Shown here in pieces: positions 1-4,983 of a stretch of DNA of 5,104 nucleotides (position 1 is its first letter; each line of letters starts with the position of its first letter). Source of the stretch: Mesorhizobium sp. (lineage in GTDB: Bacteria; Pseudomonadota; Alphaproteobacteria; Rhizobiales; Rhizobiaceae). The DNA lies in NCBI GenBank assembly GCA_030698645.1, contig JAUYMV010000147.1, positions 1-5,104 on the forward strand. Reading direction: 5' to 3'. The position numbers and the translations under genes were made by a program. Under the pieces are notes generated by a model. The model had not been told where the DNA came from. It made no database searches and was given only the letters and a program-made list of their open reading frames with translations.

Positions 1-1
1 G

Positions 2-658
2 GCGCCCAAGGTCGGGCCGGTCGGCGCGGCGTCGCTGCCCTCGCTCTGGCTCTTCATCGTCATGGCGCTGTCCGCCTGGGGCATTGTCCAGGCGTGGCGC
101 GCCACGTTCGACTATCGCCTGCCCGATTTCGTCACCAACATGCTCTATGCCGGAATCGCGGTCGATCTCGTCACCGTGCTCGCCGGCCTCTACGTCGCCG
201 GCCTCTTCTGGCGCGGATCGCCGCTGTTTGCGACGGCGTTCTCCCTCTGGGCCGGGTTCGACATCCTCACCCGCCTCGGCCTGCAGGTCGCGACCCTGTT
301 CAGCGACGTCTACGTCGTCACGCCCGTATCATGGATCATCGCCGCCGTGGCGATCGCCATCGACGTCGCCTGCATCGCGATCGTGCGCCGGACGCCGCCC
401 TCCGCCGCGCCGGCGTCCCGCCCGCCGGCCGGCGTCTACCTGATCAACGGCTTCCTTGGCGCGGTCGTCGGCGGGGTGCTTGGCGCCGTGCTCGGCTTCA
501 TCGGCGGCGCGGTGATCGTCGACTGGATGGAGGTGAGCTGCTTCGAAGGCGGCTGCGGCTATGCGACGGTGGCGATCGCGCTGCTCGTCATGCTCGTCTC
601 GACCGGCCTCGGGCTCGCCATAGCCATCCGGCGTACGCGCCGTGGCGCGGCGGGCTAA
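2..658 (+). CDS. Uncharacterised multi-pass membrane protein, 5' end missing
   Basis: The reading frame is open to the left edge, so 218 residues of a longer protein are visible. The first in-frame ATG (position 62) falls inside a hydrophobic helix, so it is unlikely to be the true start. About six hydrophobic segments can be seen, at visible residues 12-32, 48-70, 73-96, 109-128, 147-172 and 188-210. A Pro/Ala-rich linker (132-143) splits the protein into an N-terminal four-helix block and a C-terminal two-helix block. The fifth segment is very glycine-rich, with small-residue spacing suited to tight helix packing. Two cysteines (C180, C185) sit in the loop between the last two helices and could form a disulfide if that loop is periplasmic. 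The C-terminus is Arg-rich, which suggests a cytoplasmic tail. I do not recognise the family. The N-terminal block faintly recalls DUF2569-type four-helix proteins, but I would not assign it. It is an inner-membrane protein of unknown function. Confidence 0.7.
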   Translation, partial: APKVGPVGAASLPSLWLFIVMALSAWGIVQAWRATFDYRLPDFVTNMLYAGIAVDLVTVLAGLYVAGLFWRGSPLFATAFSLWAGFDILTRLGLQVATLFSDVYVVTPVSWIIAAVAIAIDVACIAIVRRTPPSAAPASRPPAGVYLINGFLGAVVGGVLGAVLGFIGGAVIVDWMEVSCFEGGCGYATVAIALLVMLVSTGLGLAIAIRRTRRGAAG

Positions 659-661
659 CGG

Positions 662-673
662 CATCGGCCGATG
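662..673. repeat. Perfect 12-bp palindrome just after the first gene
   Basis: CATCGGCCGATG equals its own reverse complement and begins 4 nt after the stop codon of the upstream gene. As RNA it would form only a short hairpin, extendable by two G-U pairs, followed by a mixed TTCAATTT stretch. It could be a weak terminator for the upstream gene or a protein-binding dyad. The terminator reading is not strong because there is no continuous T-tract. Confidence 0.4.
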
Positions 674-674
674 T

Positions 675-697
675 TCAATTTCGCGTGCGGGAATTGA
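675..697. repeat. Interrupted inverted repeat TCAATT-N11-AATTGA
   Basis: Two perfect 6-bp arms (675-680 and 692-697) are separated by 11 nt, so arm centres lie 17 nt apart. This AT-rich patch stands out in GC-rich DNA, and its right arm overlaps the candidate -35 box of the next transcription unit. That position would suit an operator, but no regulator family can be named from it. Confidence 0.35.
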
Positions 698-722
698 TGC
701 GGCGGCCCGGACGCCATACATA
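694..722 (+). promoter_or_regulatory. Candidate sigma70-type promoter for the 796-1811 unit
   Basis: TTGATG (694-699; four of six match TTGACA) and TACATA (717-722; three of six match TATAAT) are separated by exactly 17 nt. Transcription would start near 729, giving a leader of about 65 nt before the small membrane protein gene and placing the 18-bp palindrome inside that leader. The match is modest. It is preferred because of its spacing and its position ahead of the only apparent transcription unit here. Confidence 0.35.
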
Positions 723-736
723 GGGACCAAGCGAAC

Positions 737-754
737 GGCGCCATGCATGGCGCC
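737..754. repeat. Perfect 18-bp palindrome upstream of the small membrane protein gene
   Basis: GGCGCCATGCATGGCGCC is identical to its reverse complement over all 18 bases. In RNA it would fold into a 7-bp GC-rich stem with a TGCA loop. No T-run follows on either strand, so it is a poor terminator. It lies about 40 nt before the start codon at 796 and just downstream of the candidate promoter, which suits an operator or a leader hairpin. Confidence 0.6.
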
Positions 755-795
755 CGACAACCCGGCCGAAAGTTGCGGTCCAGCGTGGAAATTGC

Positions 796-1122
796 ATGAT
801 CCGTTTTTTGTTCAGGCTCCTCGCCATGGCGACGCTGGCGGTTGCCGTCGTCCTCGCCGTGCTCGACGCGACGCGCTCCATCGCCATCTCGAAGTTCGAC
901 CCGACGCCGCTCGGCGGCACCTGGTTCGAATATGCGCCGGACTCGCTGGAGAGCCTGCAGGCGACATTGCAGGCCAATGGCCTCGAACTGGTGTGGGATC
1001 CGGCGATGCTGGCCCTGCTGAAGGTGCCGGGCTTCATCGTCTTCGCGGTGCTGGCCTTCCTGCTTTTTGCCATCGGCCGCCGTCCGGCGCGGCGCATCGG
1101 GCGCTTCGCGACCGACAACTGA
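796..1122 (+). CDS. Small two-helix inner-membrane protein, unknown function, ahead of msrA
   Basis: This encodes 108 residues. The N-terminus is basic (R3, R7) and is followed by a hydrophobic helix at about 4-24. A loop of about 45 residues rich in W, D and P follows, with short motifs TPLGGTWFE (37-45) and VWDPAML (66-72). A second helix spans about 72-93, and the tail is Arg-rich (RRPARR). By the positive-inside rule both ends should be cytoplasmic and the loop periplasmic. The start is supported by GGAA at 787-790, 5 nt upstream of the ATG. It looks like a conserved hypothetical membrane protein of Rhizobiales, but I cannot name its family or function. It ends 23 nt before msrA in the same direction, so the two are probably co-transcribed and may share a role in envelope or oxidative-stress physiology. 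That link is inference from position only. Confidence 0.75.
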   Translation: MIRFLFRLLAMATLAVAVVLAVLDATRSIAISKFDPTPLGGTWFEYAPDSLESLQATLQANGLELVWDPAMLALLKVPGFIVFAVLAFLLFAIGRRPARRIGRFATDN

Positions 1123-1131
1123 CACGCCAAC

Positions 1132-1138
1132 AAGGAGG
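1132..1138 (+). promoter_or_regulatory. Strong Shine-Dalgarno that fixes the msrA start
   Basis: AAGGAGG lies 7 nt upstream of the ATG at 1146. This selects that ATG over the in-frame upstream starts, which would run through the preceding gene and its leader. Confidence 0.85.
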
Positions 1139-1145
1139 CAAACCC

Positions 1146-1811
1146 ATGTTCTTCCTGAGCGACATGCTGAACAAGAAACTGCACCTGCCCAAGCCAGGCG
1201 AAGCGCTGCCCGGCCGCGACCGCGCGATGCCGACGGCGGCGAAGCACTTCGTCTCCAAGCGGCCGATCAAGGCGCCCTTTCCCGACGGGCTCGAAACCGC
1301 CTATTTCGGCATGGGCTGCTTCTGGGGCGCCGAGCGCCTGTTCTGGCAGACGCCGGGCGTCTACGTCACCGCGGTCGGCTATGCCGGCGGCGCGACGCCC
1401 AACCCGACCTACCAGGAGACCTGCACGGGGATGACCGGCCACGCCGAGGTGGTGATCGTCGTCTACGACCCGAAAGAGGTCAGCTTTGCCACGCTGCTGA
1501 AGATCTTCTGGGAGAGCCACGACCCGACGCAGGGCATGCGCCAGGGCAACGACGTCGGCACGACCTACCGCTCCACGCTCTACACGACGACCGACGCACA
1601 GCTGGCCGAGGCGCTCGCTTCGCGCGATGCCTATGCGGCGGCGCTGAAGTCGGCCGGCCAGCAGAAGATCACCACCGAGATCGAGCCGGCGCCGGCATTC
1701 TACTATGCCGAGGACGAGCATCAGCAGTACCTGGCCAAGAACCCGTACGGCTATTGCGGGCTCAAGGGCACCGGCGTGGCCTGCACGATTCCGGCGGCGG
1801 CGACCGCGTAA
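1146..1811 (+). CDS. msrA: Peptide methionine-S-sulfoxide reductase MsrA
   Basis: This 221-residue enzyme reduces the S-epimer of methionine sulfoxide, free or in proteins, back to methionine, with thioredoxin as the usual reductant. It acts in repair of oxidative damage, probably in the cytoplasm since no signal peptide is visible. The catalytic motif GCFWG carries C58. Comparison with E. coli MsrA (numbering from memory) gives a constant offset of seven for Y89, E101 (in TGHAEVV), D136 and Y141 (in [10 protein letters not shown]), so the active site appears complete. C204 (in NPYGYCG) and C213 are the resolving and recycling cysteines, making this the three-cysteine form. HQQYL (192-196) is also present. 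One small variation is T140, where many homologues have Gln (GTQYRS). The N-terminal stretch [15 protein letters not shown] is, to my recognition, typical of Rhizobiales MsrA. It follows the small membrane protein gene by 23 nt and is probably the last gene of that unit. Confidence 0.96.
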   Translation: MFFLSDMLNKKLHLPKPGEALPGRDRAMPTAAKHFVSKRPIKAPFPDGLETAYFGMGCFWGAERLFWQTPGVYVTAVGYAGGATPNPTYQETCTGMTGHAEVVIVVYDPKEVSFATLLKIFWESHDPTQGMRQGNDVGTTYRSTLYTTTDAQLAEALASRDAYAAALKSAGQQKITTEIEPAPAFYYAEDEHQQYLAKNPYGYCGLKGTGVACTIPAAATA

Positions 1812-1826
1812 ACCCTGTTCGAATGG

Positions 1827-1842
1827 TTTTCCATCCGGTCAA
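1827..1842. promoter_or_regulatory. Weak RutR-like operator candidate upstream of the binding-protein gene
   Basis: TTTTCCATCCGGTCAA matches 11 of the 14 defined positions of the E. coli RutR consensus TTGACCAnnTGGTCAA, quoted from memory. The right half (CGGTCAA) is good and the left half is poor. Alone it would be dismissed. It is listed because a better match precedes the ATPase gene of the same transporter (3413-3428). It lies about 140 nt before the start codon at 1985. Confidence 0.2.
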
Positions 1843-1859
1843 AATTCCGCGTGAATTTT
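1841..1859. repeat. Perfect AT-rich inverted repeat between msrA and the binding-protein gene
   Basis: AAAATTC and GAATTTT form perfect 7-bp arms around CGCGT. The arms are nearly all A/T, so the RNA hairpin would be weak even though a short T-run ends it. A terminator after msrA is possible but not convincing, and a regulator-binding dyad in the promoter zone of the next gene is at least as likely. The rest of 1812-1984 contains a small GCCAG-N4-CTGGC repeat (1906-1919). I see no clear -35/-10 pair and no recognisable riboswitch there. Confidence 0.45.
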
Positions 1860-1984
1860 ATTCAGCGGCATGCAAGACTGGCCTTTGAGCGGGCTTTTCA
1901 GGCCTGCCAGGCGTCTGGCCGCGCAGCAATGGGTGTGTGCCGCACGGGCGTCCGGAACAAGAAAACCAACAGGGTGTGGATCAC

Positions 1985-2974
1985 ATGAAGCGTATCGTTC
2001 TCGGCCTCCTGGCCGCAACCGCAATGGCACTGCCGGCCTTCGCAGCCGACGTGAAGCCGGCGATCATCTACGATCTCGGCGGCAAGTTCGACAAATCCTT
2101 CAATGAATCGGCGTTCACGGGCGCCGAGAAGTTCAAGACCGAGACCGGCATCGCCTATCGCGATTTCGAGATCCAGAACGACGCTCAGCGCGAGCAGGCG
2201 CTGCGCAAGTTCGCCGAGGACGGCAACAACCCGATCGTGATGGCCGGCTTCTCCTGGGCGGCCGCGCTCGAGAAGGTCGCCACCGAGTTCCCGGACACCA
2301 AGTTCGCGATCATCGACATGGTCGTCGACAAGCCGAACGTCCGCTCCGTCGTCTACAAGGAGAACGAAGGCTCCTATCTCGTCGGCGTGATGGCGGCGAT
2401 GGCGTCGACGAGCAAGAAGGTCGGCTTCGTCGGCGGCATGGACATACCGCTGATCCGCAAGTTCGGCTGCGGCTATGTCGGCGGCGCGAAGGCCGCGGGC
2501 GCCACCGACGTCATCCAGAACATGACCGGCGACACGCCGGCTGCCTGGAACGATCCGACCAAGGGCGGCGAGATCGCCAAGTCGCAGATCGACCAGGGCG
2601 CGGACGTCATCTACGCGGCGGCTGGCGGCACCGGCGTCGGCGTCCTGCGGGCGGCGGCGGATGCCGGCAAGCTCGGCATCGGCGTCGATTCCAACCAGAA
2701 CGGCCTGCAGCCGGGCAAGGTGCTAACCTCGATGCTGAAGCGCGTCGACGTCGCCGTCTACAACGCCTTCATGGACGCCAAGAACGACGCCTTCACGCCC
2801 GGCTTCAATTCGCTCGGCCTCAAGGAAGGCGGCATCGACTACGCCATGGACGACAACAACAAGGCGCTCGTCACCGCCGAGATGCAGGCCGCGGTCGACA
2901 AGGCCAAGGCCGACATCATCGCCGGCACCGTCACCGTGCACGACTACATGTCGGACAACGCCTGCCCCTATTGA
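1985..2974 (+). CDS. BMP/PnrA-family periplasmic binding protein of a nucleoside-type ABC importer
   Basis: This encodes 329 residues. A Sec signal peptide (MKRIVLGLLAATAMALPAFA) with an AFA|AD cleavage site after residue 20 directs the protein to the periplasm. No lipobox cysteine is present, so it is soluble rather than a lipoprotein. Family motifs appear in order: DLGGKFDKSFN (30-40, N-lobe ligand region), MAGFSWAAAL (86-95), FAIID (107-111), EGSYLVGVMAA (128-138), VGFVGGMDIPLI (146-157), a GADVIYAAAGGTG segment (205-217) and GVDSNQ (233-238). The best-studied member, Treponema PnrA, binds purine nucleosides. The exact ligand here is inferred from family only. The two cysteines (C162 and C327 in the terminal CPY) could pair but need not. 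The ATG at 1985 begins the signal peptide; an earlier in-frame ATG (1937) would put charged residues before it. A GGGTGTGG stretch nearby is a weak ribosome site. A terminator follows, and the partner ATPase lies beyond slyX. Confidence 0.93.
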   Translation: MKRIVLGLLAATAMALPAFAADVKPAIIYDLGGKFDKSFNESAFTGAEKFKTETGIAYRDFEIQNDAQREQALRKFAEDGNNPIVMAGFSWAAALEKVATEFPDTKFAIIDMVVDKPNVRSVVYKENEGSYLVGVMAAMASTSKKVGFVGGMDIPLIRKFGCGYVGGAKAAGATDVIQNMTGDTPAAWNDPTKGGEIAKSQIDQGADVIYAAAGGTGVGVLRAAADAGKLGIGVDSNQNGLQPGKVLTSMLKRVDVAVYNAFMDAKNDAFTPGFNSLGLKEGGIDYAMDDNNKALVTAEMQAAVDKAKADIIAGTVTVHDYMSDNACPY

Positions 2975-2997
2975 TCGGGGTCTGTTCCAGCCATCGG

Positions 2998-3020
2998 ACT
3001 GCCGGCCTCGCGCCGGCAGT
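2998..3020 (+). terminator. Intrinsic terminator after the binding-protein gene
   Basis: ACTGCCGGC and GCCGGCAGT form a perfect 9-bp GC-rich stem around a 5-nt loop (CTCGC), followed by TTCGT. It begins 24 nt after the stop codon of the binding-protein gene. The T-tract is short, as is common in GC-rich genomes. On the opposite strand no T-run follows the hairpin, so it is less likely to end slyX, although convergent slyX transcripts would reach it. It should separate binding-protein mRNA from the downstream ATPase unit. Confidence 0.75.
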
Positions 3021-3062
3021 TTCGTATCTGGATGCAGTTTCTCGCGGCCGCGCGGCCCGGCC

Positions 3063-3275
3063 TCACCAGTGCGGCGGCCTTGTGTTCGGCACGTCCGGGG
3101 CGGTCTGCTCCTCCAGCGCGACGAAACGCCCGGCGAGCGCGTCGAGCTTCTTCTGCATGCGTTCGATCGTCGTCCACTGGCCGGCGATCTCGGCGGACAG
3201 TTCGGCGATGATCTTTTCCTGCTCGGCGGCCAGCATTTCCAGCCGGACCAGCCGGCCATCGGTTCGATCGGGCAT
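3063..3275 (-). CDS. slyX: SlyX family coiled-coil protein
   Basis: This encodes 70 residues, the usual length for SlyX. After a short polar start (MPDRTDG) a long charged amphipathic helix runs from about residue 8 to 56, with hydrophobic residues at heptad-like spacing (L9, L12, L15, I22, L26, I30, I37, L44, L47, F51, L54). This is typical of a coiled-coil oligomer. The tail ends in PPHW, matching the PPH-aromatic terminus characteristic of SlyX. The biochemical role of SlyX is unknown; it was named for lying next to slyD in E. coli, and no slyD is present here. The start at 3275 is chosen because AAAGG (complement of 3282-3286) lies 6 nt upstream and the protein then fits the family. An earlier in-frame start at 3338 would add 21 unrelated residues. 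It is convergent with the binding-protein gene and divergent from the ATPase gene. Confidence 0.88.
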   Translation of the reverse strand: MPDRTDGRLVRLEMLAAEQEKIIAELSAEIAGQWTTIERMQKKLDALAGRFVALEEQTAPDVPNTRPPHW

Positions 3276-3288
3276 CTGAAGCCTTTCT

Positions 3289-3300
3289 GCCGCATGCGGC
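3289..3300. repeat. Perfect 12-bp palindrome in the slyX leader
   Basis: GCCGCATGCGGC is self-complementary and lies just upstream of the slyX ribosome-binding site on the minus strand. Its core GCATGC is shared with the palindrome at 3394-3405. It could be an operator or a leader hairpin; no T-run follows it. Confidence 0.4.
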
Positions 3301-3332
3301 CGGTAAACGGGCGCGCGGCCACCCGGCGAAAT

Positions 3333-3357
3333 TGACAAGCCTGCCCGGGATTGTCGA
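3333..3357. repeat. Imperfect dyad GACAA-N12-TTGTC
   Basis: The arms GACAA (3334-3338) and TTGTC (3351-3355) are inverted about a centre between 3344 and 3345, with partial further symmetry inside. The left arm includes TTGACA (3332-3337), a perfect -35 consensus for a rightward promoter, but no matching -10 is seen 16-18 nt downstream. It is more likely a protein-binding dyad, or chance. Confidence 0.25.
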
Positions 3358-3393
3358 GAGTGGAAGCGTGGGCATCGGCAATTGGCACGGCCG

Positions 3394-3405
3394 GCATGCG
3401 CATGC
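3394..3405. repeat. Perfect 12-bp palindrome made of two GCATGC units
   Basis: GCATGCGCATGC is both a direct tandem of GCATGC and a perfect palindrome. It lies 8 bp before the RutR-like site and inside the likely promoter of the ATPase gene. A TTGGCA at 3382-3387 could be the -35 box, with a poor -10 around 3404-3409. A binding site or chance are both possible. Confidence 0.35.
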
Positions 3406-3412
3406 TAGGAAT

Positions 3413-3428
3413 TTGACCAAACGATCAA
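3413..3428. promoter_or_regulatory. RutR-like operator candidate before the ABC ATPase gene
   Basis: TTGACCAAACGATCAA fits the E. coli RutR consensus TTGACCAnnTGGTCAA (from memory) at 12 of 14 defined positions, with a perfect left half. The wider 18-mer at 3412-3429 pairs symmetrically at six of nine positions, including all five outermost. It lies 22 nt before the ATG at 3451, where a bound TetR-type repressor would block transcription. RutR-type regulators respond to pyrimidines and control nucleobase catabolism, which suits a nucleoside importer. The regulator gene is not in this window, so the assignment is inference. Confidence 0.4.
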
Positions 3429-3450
3429 ACGCCGGAGAGTGGCAGCAGGC

Positions 3451-4983
3451 ATGGCCGAGACCGCAATCGAACTCATCGGCATCAACAAGAGTTTCGGCGC
3501 GGTGCGCGCCAACCGGGACATCCATCTCGAGATCAAGCGCGGCACGATTCACGGCATCATCGGCGAGAACGGCGCCGGCAAGTCGACGCTGATGTCGATC
3601 CTCTACGGCTTCTACCAGGCCGATTCCGGCGAGATCAGGGTCGGCGGCAAGCCGGTCGTCATCAAGACGCCCAACGACGCCATCGCGGCCGGCATCGGCA
3701 TGGTGCACCAGCACTTCATGCTGGTCGAGAACTTCACCGTGCTCGAGAACATCATCCTCGGCGCCGAGGGCGCGGCCCTGCTCAACCAAGGGATCGCCAG
3801 GGCCCGCGGCGCGCTGCACCAGCTTGAAACCGAATACGGGCTGGAGGTCGATCCCGACGCCCTCATCGAGGAACTGCCGGTCGGACTGCAGCAGCGCGTC
3901 GAGATCCTCAAGGCGCTCTATCGCGGCGCCGACATCCTGATCCTCGACGAGCCAACGGGCGTGCTGACGCCGGCCGAGGCCGACCACCTCTTCCGCATCC
4001 TGCGCAGGCTGAAGGACGAGGGCAAGACCATCGTCCTGATCACGCACAAGCTGCGCGAGATCATGGCGGTGACCGACAGCGTCTCGGTGATGCGCCAGGG
4101 CGCCATGGTGGCGACGCGCAAGACGTCGGAGACCACCGTCGAGGAACTGGCCGAACTGATGGTCGGCCGCCATGTCCTGCTGCGCGTCGAGAAGGGCGCC
4201 GCGCATCCGGGCGACGTCCGGCTCGCGGTGAAGAATCTCGTCGTCAAGGACATGCGCGGCGTGACCATGGTGAAGGACGTCTCCTTCGAGGTGCGCGGCG
4301 GCGAGATCGTCGGCATCGCCGGCGTCGCCGGCAATGGCCAGTCCGAGCTCATCGAGACGATCTCGGGCATCCGCCGCGCCGTATCCGGTACCGTCCTGCT
4401 CGGCGGCGCGCCGGTCGACGTGACCGGCGCCGCCGGCCCGGGCGACCTGCGCGACCGCGGCCTCGCCCACGTGCCCGAGGACCGCCAGCACACCGGACTG
4501 ATCCTGCCGTTCGAGGAATACGAGAACTCGATCCTCGGCTATCACGACGAGGCCGCCTACCAGAAAGGCCTTTTCCTCAACATCGACAAGATCCGCGCCG
4601 GCGCCGAAAGCCAGATCGAGAAATACGACATTCGGCCGGCCAATCCGCGCCTGAAGACGGCGAATTTCTCCGGCGGCAACCAGCAGAAGATCGTGCTGGC
4701 GCGGGAGATGGAGCAGGACCCCGACGTGCTCGTCGTCGGCCAGCCGACGCGCGGCGTCGACGTCGGCGCCATCGAGTTCATCCACAAGCGCCTCATCGCC
4801 ATGCGCGACCAGGGCAAGGCGGTGCTGCTGGTCTCGGTCGAACTCGACGAGATCCGCTCGCTGTCGGACCGCATCCTGGTGATGTTCGACGGACGCATCG
4901 TCGGCGAGCGAAGCCCGGACGCCAGCGAAGGCGAACTCGGCCTGCTGATGGCAGGCGTGGAGAAGCAGGAGGCGGCGGAATGA
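3451..4983 (+). CDS. Double-ATPase subunit of a BMP-type nucleoside/sugar ABC importer
   Basis: This 510-residue cytoplasmic protein has two fused nucleotide-binding domains and would power import of the ligand caught by the BMP protein. Domain 1 has Walker A GENGAGKST (38-46), Q-loop Q87, a family-type signature LPVGLQQ (142-148), Walker B ILILDEPT (162-169, D166/E167) and H-loop H199. Domain 2 is degenerate: its P-loop region reads GVAGNGQS (291-298) without the Walker lysine, and its Walker B reads VVGQPTRG (428-435), with glycine and glutamine where Asp-Glu would be. The H-loop histidine is replaced (LLVSVELDEI), but the signature FSGGNQQK (406-413) is intact. This pattern is usual for the RbsA/YufO-like group and implies one hydrolytic site. 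The ATG at 3451 is preferred, with GGAGAG at 3434-3439 about 11 nt away; a GTG at 3439 would overlap that site. The end overlaps the next start by ATGA. Confidence 0.95.
   Translation: MAETAIELIGINKSFGAVRANRDIHLEIKRGTIHGIIGENGAGKSTLMSILYGFYQADSGEIRVGGKPVVIKTPNDAIAAGIGMVHQHFMLVENFTVLENIILGAEGAALLNQGIARARGALHQLETEYGLEVDPDALIEELPVGLQQRVEILKALYRGADILILDEPTGVLTPAEADHLFRILRRLKDEGKTIVLITHKLREIMAVTDSVSVMRQGAMVATRKTSETTVEELAELMVGRHVLLRVEKGAAHPGDVRLAVKNLVVKDMRGVTMVKDVSFEVRGGEIVGIAGVAGNGQSELIETISGIRRAVSGTVLLGGAPVDVTGAAGPGDLRDRGLAHVPEDRQHTGLILPFEEYENSILGYHDEAAYQKGLFLNIDKIRAGAESQIEKYDIRPANPRLKTANFSGGNQQKIVLAREMEQDPDVLVVGQPTRGVDVGAIEFIHKRLIAMRDQGKAVLLVSVELDEIRSLSDRILVMFDGRIVGERSPDASEGELGLLMAGVEKQEAAE
4967..4972 (+). 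promoter_or_regulatory. Strong Shine-Dalgarno for the next gene, inside the ATPase 3' end
   Basis: AGGAGG lies 7 nt upstream of the ATG at 4980, which overlaps the ATPase stop codon as ATGA. This is a classic translationally coupled operon junction, where the first permease gene would be expected. Confidence 0.75.

Noticed and set aside
642..1145. Extension of msrA upstream to an ATG at 642
   Set aside because: It would overlap the small membrane protein gene, adds unrelated sequence, and ignores the strong AAGGAGG at 1132-1138 before the family-typical start at 1146.
1841..1859. Reading the AT-rich dyad as a strong intrinsic terminator for msrA
   Set aside because: The stem has one G-C pair in seven and would be too weak; it is kept only as an inverted repeat.
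1937..1984. Earlier start for the binding protein at 1937
   Set aside because: The added 16 residues are polar and would bury the clear Sec signal peptide that begins at 1985.
1860..1984. A purine or other riboswitch in the leader of the binding-protein gene
   Set aside because: No conserved riboswitch core could be recognised; only a small 5-bp hairpin is visible.
3439..3450. GTG start for the ATPase at 3439
   Set aside because: It overlaps the GGAGAG that would serve as its ribosome site. The ATG at 3451 gives the usual N-terminus, though spacing is long, so the choice is not certain.
3451..4983. Degenerate second ATPase site as evidence of a broken gene
   Set aside because: Loss of the Walker lysine and catalytic Glu in the second domain is normal for this double-ATPase group, and length and all other motifs are intact.
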